7,424 nucleotides of DNA, taken from Woeseiaceae bacterium. GTDB lineage: Bacteria; Pseudomonadota; Gammaproteobacteria; Steroidobacterales; Woeseiaceae. This document shows positions 1-6,618 of the stretch, one piece after another. Below the pieces are notes generated by a model. It saw nothing but the letters and a program-made list of their open reading frames with translations, was not told the DNA's origin and made no database searches. Location of the stretch: NCBI GenBank assembly GCA_022866645.1, contig JALHUQ010000065.1:1-7424 (forward strand), written 5' to 3'. The number at the start of each line of letters is the position of its first letter. The first letter of the stretch is position 1. Both the position numbers and the translations under genes were made by a program.

Positions 1-1
1 C

Positions 2-382
2 CCGGCGTGGTTTGCGCACATACACGGCAAATACGCCACGCCGGACCGTTCGATACTGTTGATGGGCGCGATGGCGCTTTTCATGGCGCTGACGGGCAGC
101 TTCGTGAAACTCGCGATCGCAAGCTCGGTAGTTCGGCTCCTCGGCTATATCGTTTGTATCTTGTCGCTACCGAGCATTCGTCGAAATGCCGACAACGAGG
201 CGCGCGCCAAAGCATTTCGCCTGAAGGGCGGTTACACGATTCCGTTGATCGCACTCGCTATTTGTTTCTGGTTGCTGGCGCAATCTGAGGCGGAGTCCTG
301 GATCGCCGTTGGCGCGCTGCTGGCTGTCGGGTGGTTATTCTATGGCCTCGAGTTATGGTCGAAGCCGCGAAACACCCGGTAA
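2..382 (+). CDS. APC-superfamily amino acid permease, C-terminal fragment
   Basis: This reading frame is open from the left edge to a TAA at 380-382, so only the last 126 residues of a larger inner-membrane transporter are present. The true start lies outside the window, and the TTG/ATG codons at 59-64 are internal. The fragment has four hydrophobic segments at about residues 17-31, 36-56, 78-94 and 100-118, consistent with the last membrane helices of a 12-helix carrier. The opening (PAWFAHIHGKYATPDRSI), the later SFVKLAIASSVVRLLGY stretch and the FRLKGGYTIP loop resemble the APC amino acid permease family, where P-x-FA-x-(I/V)H and RLL-x-Y patterns recur. The family would couple uptake or exchange of amino acids or polyamines to an ion gradient. 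The substrate cannot be told from this part. The gene converges on lpdA with 17 bases between the stop codons. Confidence 0.78.
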   Translation, partial: PAWFAHIHGKYATPDRSILLMGAMALFMALTGSFVKLAIASSVVRLLGYIVCILSLPSIRRNADNEARAKAFRLKGGYTIPLIALAICFWLLAQSEAESWIAVGALLAVGWLFYGLELWSKPRNTR

Positions 383-399
383 TCAAATGATGCGTGCGA
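383..399. other. Convergent junction without a visible terminator
   Basis: Only 17 bases separate the permease stop codon from the lpdA stop codon on the other strand. I see no GC-rich hairpin followed by a T run here or in the flanking coding ends. Transcripts from the two sides may therefore overlap at their 3' ends, or end by a Rho-dependent route. This is inferred from the absence of a structure only. Confidence 0.5.
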
Positions 400-2145
400 T
401 CAACGCTTCTTCGGAATATACAGATCGGTTAACGTGCCTTCGAAGGCTTCGGAAGCAAAGGCGACCGTCTCGGACAAGGTTGGGTGTGGATGTATGGTCA
501 GGCTGATGTCGGACGCGTCGGCGCCCATTTCAACCGCCAGACAAATTTCCGAAATCAAGTCGCCCGCATTCGGGCCGACGATTGCTCCGCCCAGCACCCG
601 GTGGGTTTTCTTGTCGAACAACAGTTTCGTAAAACCTTCCGGACGTCCGATGGCCAAGGCTCTGCCACTGGCAGCCCAGGGAAACTGCGCTTTTTCGTAA
701 TCTACGCCCTGCGCTTTCGCTTCGAGCTCCGTCAAACCGACCCAGGCAATTTCAGGATCGGTGTACGCGACTGAAGGAATCGACCGCGCGTCAAAGTAGC
801 TCTTCTCGCCTGCGATAACTTCAGCGGCAACCTTGGCCTCATGCGTGGCCTTGTGAGCCAGCATCGGACCACCAGCAAGATCACCGATCGCAAAGATGTG
901 CGCTACGTTCGTGCGCATCTGCTTATCGACAGCGATGATGCCGCGCCGGTCCACCGCGACTCCGGCCTTCTCTGCGGCGAGTGTGCCACCGTTTGCGCGG
1001 CGACCGACCGCGACCAGAACGCGATCATAAACACCCACCGACTTCGCATTCTTCCCCTCAAAAGTCACTTCGATTCCCGGCACTGTCGCCCGCATGCCCG
1101 TGACCTTGGTCGATACCATGATCGCTTCGTAGCGACTCTTGATAATCTTCAGGAACGGGCGCAGCAGGTCGGGGTCAGTGCCCGGCATCAATGTGTCAGT
1201 CAATTCCACGACGCTGACCTCCGTACCGAGCGCGCGATAAACACAAGCCATTTCGAGCCCGATAATTCCACCACCAACGACGAGCATTTTCTGCGGGATC
1301 GGCATGAGTTCCAGCGCACCCGTTGAATCAACAATGCGCGGATCGTCGGGTAACCCCGGTAGCATGACCGGCTCCGATCCTGCCGCGATAATGCAGTTTT
1401 TGAAATCGATAGTTTCGTCATTATCAAGGCGAAGGCGATGCGGCGATTCGAATTTGGCCAAACCATTGATGACTCGAACCTTGCGTTGCTTGGCCATGGT
1501 CGCCAAACCACCGGTAAGCTTGCCGATAACTTCATCTTTCCAGGCACGCAGCTTCGTGCCATCGATCCTGGGTTTGCCGAACGTTATGCCATGGTCAGCC
1601 ATCGCTGCCGCTTCATCGATGACCTTGGCGGCATGCAGCAGCGCTTTTGAGGGTATGCATCCGACATTCAGGCAAACGCCCCCAAGCACAGGCCAGCGCT
1701 CAACGAGAATGACATCGACGCCGAGATCCGCCGCCCTGAAAGCGGCGGTATAACCGCCAGGACCGGCGCCAATCACCACCAACTGAGCGGTATGTGTTGC
1801 ATCGCCTTTGGCGACGCCCGTGACGGCGGCCGCGATTTCAGCCGGTGACATCACCTGCGTCGCTTCGAAAGACGCTTCGAGTGACTCTGCGCTAATTGCA
1901 GCGTCGGACGGTTCAATAATCGCGACGACACTGCCGGTGGAGACCTTGCTGCCCACGGCGACATTCAGGGAGACGATCTTGCCAGCCGATTCGCTGGGCA
2001 CATCCATCGACGCCTTGTCGGTTTCGATCGTGACCAATGGATCATCAACCGCGACCGTGTCGCCAACGGCGACGAGGACTTCGATAATCTCGACATCCGC
2101 GAAATCGCCCAGATCCGGAACACGCAGCTCCACTCTGTCAGCCAC
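400..2145 (-). CDS. lpdA: Dihydrolipoamide dehydrogenase (E3) with N-terminal lipoyl domain
   Basis: This is the 581-residue FAD flavoprotein that reoxidises dihydrolipoyl groups and passes electrons to NAD+, the E3 step of the pyruvate dehydrogenase complex in the cytoplasm. Residues 5-78 form a lipoyl domain with Lys44 in ETDKASMD as the lipoylation site. A flexible linker (about 79-118) leads to the E3 core. The core has the FAD GAGPGG motif at 126-131, the redox disulfide Cys158/Cys163 in GGVCLNVGCIPSK, the NAD-binding GGGIIGLE at 291-298, the second FAD motif AIGD at 419-422, and the C-terminal HPHPTLSE with catalytic His554 and Glu559. E3 without a lipoyl domain is about 470 residues, so the extra length is the fused domain, a known arrangement (for example Neisseria P64k). 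The GTG start overlaps the aceF stop by one base (TAGTG). GGCGGA lies 6 bases upstream, an in-frame stop lies further upstream with no other start codon between, and the lipoyl domain begins immediately after the start. Confidence 0.97.
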   Translation of the reverse strand: MADRVELRVPDLGDFADVEIIEVLVAVGDTVAVDDPLVTIETDKASMDVPSESAGKIVSLNVAVGSKVSTGSVVAIIEPSDAAISAESLEASFEATQVMSPAEIAAAVTGVAKGDATHTAQLVVIGAGPGGYTAAFRAADLGVDVILVERWPVLGGVCLNVGCIPSKALLHAAKVIDEAAAMADHGITFGKPRIDGTKLRAWKDEVIGKLTGGLATMAKQRKVRVINGLAKFESPHRLRLDNDETIDFKNCIIAAGSEPVMLPGLPDDPRIVDSTGALELMPIPQKMLVVGGGIIGLEMACVYRALGTEVSVVELTDTLMPGTDPDLLRPFLKIIKSRYEAIMVSTKVTGMRATVPGIEVTFEGKNAKSVGVYDRVLVAVGRRANGGTLAAEKAGVAVDRRGIIAVDKQMRTNVAHIFAIGDLAGGPMLAHKATHEAKVAAEVIAGEKSYFDARSIPSVAYTDPEIAWVGLTELEAKAQGVDYEKAQFPWAASGRALAIGRPEGFTKLLFDKKTHRVLGGAIVGPNAGDLISEICLAVEMGADASDISLTIHPHPTLSETVAFASEAFEGTLTDLYIPKKR

Positions 2146-3758
2146 TAGGGTTCCGCCTTTAACAGGGCGGCAACGTCAGCCAGTACTTTTCCGAGATAGG
2201 TCGTAAAACGTGCAGCCTGTGCACCATCAATGACTCGATGGTCGTAGGAGAATGATAGCGGCAGCATCAGCCGCGGTTCGAATTCCGAACCGTTCCATAC
2301 TGGCTGTATGGAGGATCGCGAGACTCCCAGGATCGCGACTTCGGGTGCGTTAACGATCGGTGTAAAAGCCGTTCCGCCGATACCGCCGAGGCTCGAAATC
2401 GTGAAGCTCGCGCCCTGCAACTGCGGCGCCTTAAGTTTGCCGTCACGCGCCAACGCCGAAAGCTCGCCGAGTTCGGCTGCGATCTCGTAGACGTCTTTTT
2501 TGTCAGCGTCACGAATAACCGGCACAACCAGTCCTTGCGGTGTGTCCGCCGCGAAACCGACGTGCCAGTATTTTTTGTAGACGAGGCTTTCGCCGTCGTC
2601 CGACAGCGACGAATTAACTTTCGGAAATTCCTTGAGAGCCGCAACACAGGCCTTCAAAATGAAGGCGAGCGGCGTCAGAGAAATGCCGCGGTCCTTCGCC
2701 GGACCCTTGAGTTCCTGGCGTTTTGCTTCGAGATCGGTGATATCCGACAAATCGTGCTGCGTAACATGCGGCACGTTGAGCCAACTGGCCTGCAGCCGCG
2801 GTCCGGAAATTTTTTGAATGCGCGTCAGTGGCTGAACATCAATCTCACCAAACTTCGAAAAATCGATGCTGGGAACTTTTGGCAACCCTCCAGCACCCGG
2901 CGCGCCGGCCTGACCTGTCAATATCGCTTTGACGAAGGCCTTGATGTCGTCGTGCAAAATTCTGTTCTTCGCGCCCCTGCCCGTTACCTGGACCAGATTG
3001 ACACCGAGCTCGCGTGCGAGTTTGCGGACGGACGGGCTGGCATGCGCTCTCGAGAAGCCGGCTTCGTCGATCGCCGGCAGAGACTTGGGCGCTTGATCAA
3101 CGGCCGCCTGGGGAACTGGCTTCGGAGCTGCTGCGGGCACGACCTTTTCAACAGCGGCCGCGTCAACCCTGGAGTCGGCCACTGCTATCGCGTCGATGAC
3201 AGCCAATGACGTCCCTGCTGACACTTTATCGCCAACTTTTACCAATACTGACTCGATGGTTCCTGCCACAACCGCGGGAACATCCATAGCCGCCTTGTCT
3301 GTTTCCAGCGTGACGAGCGGGTCCTCGATTTCCACCTTGTCGCCCGCCGAAATATGCACCTCGATGACATCAACACCGTCAAAGTCGCCGAGATCCGGCA
3401 CGACCAGAGTCTGCTTTCCAGCTGGCTTACCTGGCGCATCGTTGTCGGTAGCTAATACCGTCGTTTCACCGCTGATTGGCATTGTGATTGCCGGCGTAAT
3501 CATGACCGTATCGCCGACCAGCATCCCGAGTGTGCCAATAACATCGCCGGTCGATACGGTGTCGCCGACACTGACAGTCAGCGTCTCAATGACGCCGTTT
3601 TCCGCTGAGGGTATGTCCATCGATGCTTTGTCGGTTTCGACGATGATCAGGCCGTCCTCGCGCTCTACGGTGTCGCCGACTTTGACCAACACCTCAATGA
3701 TTTCAATGTTTTCGAAATCACCGAGATCGGGAATGACTATGTCGATAGTTGTCGTCAC
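2145..3758 (-). CDS. aceF: Pyruvate dehydrogenase E2, dihydrolipoamide acetyltransferase
   Basis: This 537-residue protein is the structural core of the pyruvate dehydrogenase complex. It carries acetyl groups on swinging lipoyl arms and transfers them to CoA. Two lipoyl domains are visible, at residues 4-77 (Lys44 in ETDKASMD) and 116-189 (Lys155 in ETDKAAMD). An Ala/Pro-rich linker (about 190-236) leads to the peripheral-subunit-binding domain at about 238-275 (ASPSVRKLARELGV ... VTGRGAKNRILHDDI). The acetyltransferase domain runs from about 300 to 537, with the SYDHRVIDG active-site motif (His507, Asp511) near the end. E. coli AceF has three lipoyl domains; here there are two, with a third on LpdA. 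The GTG start is the only option upstream of the first domain, because the aceE TAA is in frame six codons before it. A GGGG run about 8 bases upstream may serve as the ribosome binding site. Confidence 0.97.
   Translation of the reverse strand: MTTTIDIVIPDLGDFENIEIIEVLVKVGDTVEREDGLIIVETDKASMDIPSAENGVIETLTVSVGDTVSTGDVIGTLGMLVGDTVMITPAITMPISGETTVLATDNDAPGKPAGKQTLVVPDLGDFDGVDVIEVHISAGDKVEIEDPLVTLETDKAAMDVPAVVAGTIESVLVKVGDKVSAGTSLAVIDAIAVADSRVDAAAVEKVVPAAAPKPVPQAAVDQAPKSLPAIDEAGFSRAHASPSVRKLARELGVNLVQVTGRGAKNRILHDDIKAFVKAILTGQAGAPGAGGLPKVPSIDFSKFGEIDVQPLTRIQKISGPRLQASWLNVPHVTQHDLSDITDLEAKRQELKGPAKDRGISLTPLAFILKACVAALKEFPKVNSSLSDDGESLVYKKYWHVGFAADTPQGLVVPVIRDADKKDVYEIAAELGELSALARDGKLKAPQLQGASFTISSLGGIGGTAFTPIVNAPEVAILGVSRSSIQPVWNGSEFEPRLMLPLSFSYDHRVIDGAQAARFTTYLGKVLADVAALLKAEP
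3192..3749 (-). repeat. Tandem lipoyl-domain coding repeats in aceF
   Basis: Two diverged copies of a segment of about 222 bases lie head to tail, at 3528-3749 and 3192-3413, each encoding a PDLGDF ... ETDKA(S/A)MD(I/V)P lipoyl domain. A third related copy lies at 1912-2133, at the start of lpdA. The protein similarity is clear by eye: PDLGDF, IEV, VGD/AGD, ETDKA and MD are shared. The copies are functional domains, not a mobile repeat, and probably arose by duplication within the operon or its ancestor. Confidence 0.85.
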
Positions 3759-3776
3759 TAGCTTATCCCCACGCCC

Positions 3777-6440
3777 TTACAGAGTCACCGGATCGGGACG
3801 ATCCGGATCAATGCCGTATTTCTTGATCGCTTTCGCGACGGTCTCCTGATCCAGAACGCCGTCGTCGGCCAAAGCCTTAAGCGCCGTGACCGCGATATAG
3901 CGCTTGTCCACTTCAAAATGCTGTCTCAGCGCCTTGCGGGCATCACTACGCCCGTAGCCGTCGGTGCCGAGCGAAACAAATCGGCCGGGCACCCAACGCT
4001 GAATCTGGTCAGAAACGATCTTCATGTAGTCGGTCGCGGCAATATACGGTCCCGGTCGATTGGCAAAGCATCGTTCGACGTAGGACTTGCGTGGCTTTTC
4101 TGCCGGGTGCAGCTGATTCCAGCGTTCAGTCTCCATTGCGTCGCGGCGCAATTCGTTGAAGCTTGTCACCGACCAGATATCGGTTGGAATACCAAAATCA
4201 TTCATCAGCAATTCGGCCGCAGCGATGACTTCACGGAGTATCGTTCCCGACCCCATGAGCTGTGCCCGAATCTTGCCCTGGCCACCAACATTGAGCAGGT
4301 ACATTCCACGCAGAATGCCGTCCTCGACCCCGGCCGGCATGGCCGGATGGACGTAGTTCTCGTTCATGCAGGTGATGTAATAAAAAATATCTTCCTGCTC
4401 ACCCATCATGCGGCGCAGGCCATCCTGAATAATGACGGCCAGTTCGTACCCGTAGGTCGGGTCGTAGGCCCGACAATTCGGAATCGTCGACGCACTCAGG
4501 AGGCTGTGGCCGTCCTGGTGTTGCAGTCCCTCGCCCGCGAGGGTTGTTCGGCCAGCAGTGCCGCCAATCAGGAATCCGCGCGTCTGTTGATCACCGCCTG
4601 CCCAAATAAAATCACCGATGCGTTGAAAGCCGAACATCGAGTAATAGATGTAAAACGGCACCATCGGCACATTGTGATTGGAGTACGCGGTACCGGCCGC
4701 GGCCCACGAACAAAACGCACCGGCTTCGTTAATACCCTCCTCAAGAATCTGCCCTTTTTGATCCTCGCGGTAATACATCAACTCGCCCGAATCCTGTGGC
4801 TCATACAGCTGGCCTTTTGAGGAGTAGATGCCGACCTGGCGGAACATCCCTTCCATGCCGAAGGTACGCGCTTCGTCCGGGACGATCGGGACTATGTGTT
4901 TGCCAATCTTCTTGTCGCGCGTGAGCGCCGTCAGGATGCGAACGAACACCATCGTTGTTGACGCTTCTCGTTCGCCGGTTCCTTCCAGCTGTGTTTTGAA
5001 CGCCTCCAGTGGCGGCACAGGCAATGCTGTGGATTTGGCGCGACGCGCAGGCAGGAATCCACCCAGCGAGCGGCGCCTTTCGAGCAGATATTCAATCTCG
5101 GTGCTATCCGCTGCCGGTTTGCAATACGGAACGCTCTCGATGTCCTTGTCGGAAACCGGAATGTTGAAGCGATCACGAAAGCTCTTGATCTCATCGATAT
5201 CGAGCTTCTTCTGCTGATGGGCCGTGTTCTGGCCTTCGCCGGCCGAACCCATACCAAACCCTTTGACCGTCTTTGCCAGGATTATCGTCGGACCACCTTT
5301 GTGTTTGGTCGCCGCGTCGTAGGCCGCATACACTTTTCGTGAATCATGGCCGCCGCGTTTCAAATACCAGATTTCGTCATCCGACATATTCGCGACCATG
5401 GCTGCCGTTTCCGGGTGCTTGCCGAAAAACGTGTCACGCACGTACTTGCCATCCATCGATTTGATCTTCTGGTACTCGCCATCGACCGTCTCTTCCATGA
5501 TCTGGCGCAACTTGCCGGAATGATCGCTGGCAAGCAGTGGGTCCCAATTGGATCCCCAAACCACCTTGATGACGTTCCAACCTGCCCCGCCGAAGGCGGC
5601 TTCGAGTTCCTGGATGATCTTGCCGTTGCCACGTACCGGACCGTCCAGACGCTGCAGGTTGCAGTTCACGACGAAGACGAGGTTATCGAGGCCCTCGCGT
5701 ACGGGCATCGTGATTGCGCCCATCGACTCTGGTTCGTCCATCTCGCCATCACCGAGAAGGGCCCAGACCTTGCGATCGCTCGGCGGCGTCATACCGCGAT
5801 TTTCCATGTAGCGCATGAATCGAGCCTGGTAAATCGCCATCATCGGGCCGAGACCCATGGATACGGTGGGGAACTGCCAGTAATCGGGCATCAGCCAGGG
5901 GTGCGGATAGGACGATAGCCCGCCGCCGCCAACCTCCTTACGAAAGCGATCCAGTTGCCCTTCATTCAAGCGACCTTCAAGGAAGGAGCGTGCGTATATG
6001 CCGGGGGCGGAGTGGCCCTGGGTGAAGATCATGTCACCGCCCTGCTTTTTCGTGTCGGCACGCCAAAAATGGTTGAAGCCGACCTCATACAGGGTCGCAG
6101 ATGACGCGTAACTCGAAATATGTCCGCCGTATTCGGTATTGACCCGATTCGCGCGCACGACCATTGCCATGGCGTTCCAGCGCAGGTAAGCCTCGATGCG
6201 CCGCTCTATAGTGCGATCACCCGGATACTCGGGCTGACGCGCGGTCGAGATGGTGTTCAGATAGGCCGTATTCGGACTGTAGGGAAGATAAGCACCCGAG
6301 CGTCGTGCGAAATCGATCATCTGATTGAGAAGAAAATGCGCGCGTTCCGGACCGTGCTGCGCCAGTACTGAATCGATCGACTCCAGCCATTCCGTCGTCT
6401 CGATAGGGTCAATGTCATCGAAAGGGTTGAACTTGCTCAT
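3777..6440 (-). CDS. aceE: Pyruvate dehydrogenase E1 component, homodimeric type
   Basis: This 887-residue thiamine diphosphate enzyme decarboxylates pyruvate and reductively acetylates the lipoyl groups of E2, the first and committed step to acetyl-CoA. Its length equals that of E. coli AceE. The ThDP/Mg motif begins at GDGEMDEPES (230-239) and ends at NCNLQRLDGPVRGNG (259-273). Active-site residues seen by alignment from memory are His107 (GGHISS), His143 (QGHSAPG), His408 (NTAHQQKK) and Glu572 (EEGINEAGA), matching E. coli His106, His142, His407 and Glu571 in numbering without the Met. The C-terminal domain contains LGTDGYGRSDARKALR at 824-839. The start is the ATG that gives MSKFNPFDDIDPIETTEWLE, matching the family N-terminus (DPIET-x-(E/D)WL). 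The ribosome binding site is weak (GTGGA, 6 bases away). It is the first gene of the aceE-aceF-lpdA operon and probably sets its expression. No truncation or missing residue was seen. Confidence 0.98.
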   Translation of the reverse strand: MSKFNPFDDIDPIETTEWLESIDSVLAQHGPERAHFLLNQMIDFARRSGAYLPYSPNTAYLNTISTARQPEYPGDRTIERRIEAYLRWNAMAMVVRANRVNTEYGGHISSYASSATLYEVGFNHFWRADTKKQGGDMIFTQGHSAPGIYARSFLEGRLNEGQLDRFRKEVGGGGLSSYPHPWLMPDYWQFPTVSMGLGPMMAIYQARFMRYMENRGMTPPSDRKVWALLGDGEMDEPESMGAITMPVREGLDNLVFVVNCNLQRLDGPVRGNGKIIQELEAAFGGAGWNVIKVVWGSNWDPLLASDHSGKLRQIMEETVDGEYQKIKSMDGKYVRDTFFGKHPETAAMVANMSDDEIWYLKRGGHDSRKVYAAYDAATKHKGGPTIILAKTVKGFGMGSAGEGQNTAHQQKKLDIDEIKSFRDRFNIPVSDKDIESVPYCKPAADSTEIEYLLERRRSLGGFLPARRAKSTALPVPPLEAFKTQLEGTGEREASTTMVFVRILTALTRDKKIGKHIVPIVPDEARTFGMEGMFRQVGIYSSKGQLYEPQDSGELMYYREDQKGQILEEGINEAGAFCSWAAAGTAYSNHNVPMVPFYIYYSMFGFQRIGDFIWAGGDQQTRGFLIGGTAGRTTLAGEGLQHQDGHSLLSASTIPNCRAYDPTYGYELAVIIQDGLRRMMGEQEDIFYYITCMNENYVHPAMPAGVEDGILRGMYLLNVGGQGKIRAQLMGSGTILREVIAAAELLMNDFGIPTDIWSVTSFNELRRDAMETERWNQLHPAEKPRKSYVERCFANRPGPYIAATDYMKIVSDQIQRWVPGRFVSLGTDGYGRSDARKALRQHFEVDKRYIAVTALKALADDGVLDQETVAKAIKKYGIDPDRPDPVTL

Positions 6441-6461
6441 ATTTTGTCCACTGGGCGCCCG

Positions 6462-6477
6462 TCAGAAACCGTTCTGA
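6462..6477. promoter_or_regulatory. Perfect inverted repeat TCAGAA-N4-TTCTGA, candidate operator upstream of aceE
   Basis: The arms are 6462-6467 and 6472-6477 with ACCG between them. The repeat lies 22 bases upstream of the aceE ATG, downstream of the candidate aceE -10. That position suits a repressor that blocks the operon, or a short leader-RNA hairpin. An 8-base GGGCGCCC palindrome follows at 6453-6460. The repeat does not look like the E. coli PdhR site (TGGT-N3-ACCA). No binding protein can be named. Confidence 0.4.
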
Positions 6478-6485
6478 TCTGCGGC

Positions 6486-6514
6486 GTGAATTAGTTCAGG
6501 TGTCCTGCTAGGAT
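6486..6514 (+). promoter_or_regulatory. Candidate extended -10 promoter for the M17 peptidase gene
   Basis: TAGGAT at 6509-6514 (four of six bases like TATAAT) is preceded by TGC as an extended -10 element. A poor -35, GTGAAT, sits 17 bases upstream at 6486-6491. Transcription would begin near 6521 with a leader of about 98 bases. The -10 lies within an imperfect inverted repeat at 6499-6518 (GGTGTCCT, GCT, AGGA, T, CACC). This is a weak, sequence-only prediction. Confidence 0.22.
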
Positions 6515-6520
6515 CACCGC

Positions 6521-6549
6521 TTTATTGCACCGGACCGTGCGTTTGTCGT
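6521..6549 (-). promoter_or_regulatory. Candidate sigma-70 promoter for aceE-aceF-lpdA
   Basis: Read on the minus strand, ACGACA (6549-6544, four of six bases like TTGACA) is followed after 17 bases by AATAAA (6526-6521, four of six like TATAAT), preceded by TGC as an extended -10. Transcription would start near 6514, giving a leader of about 70 bases that contains the TCAGAA palindrome. The spacer also holds GCAC-N6-GTGC. A second weak candidate, TTGACC-N17-GAAGAT, lies upstream at 6588-6560. Neither match is strong. Confidence 0.3.
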
Positions 6550-6608
6550 TGCGGTCGACATCTTCAAGGTTTGTGCCGTTGGGGTCAAGCTTAAAACGGC
6601 GACAAAAC

Positions 6609-6612
6609 AGGA
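6609..6612 (+). promoter_or_regulatory. Ribosome binding site of the M17 peptidase gene
   Basis: AGGA lies six bases before the ATG at 6619. An in-frame TAA at 6592-6594 with no other start codon between fixes 6619 as the start. Confidence 0.7.
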
Positions 6613-6618
6613 CCAGAA

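Noticed and set aside
841..1326. 161-residue plus-strand open frame opposite lpdA
   Set aside because: A shadow of the conserved E3 core; His/Arg-rich composition is typical of an antisense frame.
2535..3209. 224-residue plus-strand open frame opposite the aceF catalytic region
   Set aside because: Antisense to conserved E2 sequence, with no recognisable motif or plausible gene context.
3196..3849. 217-residue Ser/Thr-rich, repetitive plus-strand open frame
   Set aside because: The apparent repeats (PSRSGT-like) are the mirror of the two lipoyl domains of aceF on the other strand; no independent coding signal is visible.
3918..4820. 300-residue plus-strand open frame opposite aceE
   Set aside because: It lies wholly antisense to a full-length, motif-complete aceE; its translation shows no recognisable domain, and long antisense frames are common opposite GC-rich genes.
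400..6440. A novel accessory or defence system hidden in the window
   Set aside because: More than 80 percent of the window is a complete, canonical pyruvate dehydrogenase operon with intact active sites, and the flanking genes are recognised families; no mobile, repeat-array or toxin-like structure was found.
6571..6596. TTGTGC ... TTAAAA as a promoter for the M17 peptidase
   Set aside because: The spacer is only 14 bases, too short for a standard sigma-70 promoter.
6441..6618. PdhR operator (TGGT-N3-ACCA type) upstream of aceE
   Set aside because: I searched both strands by eye and found no match with this spacing.
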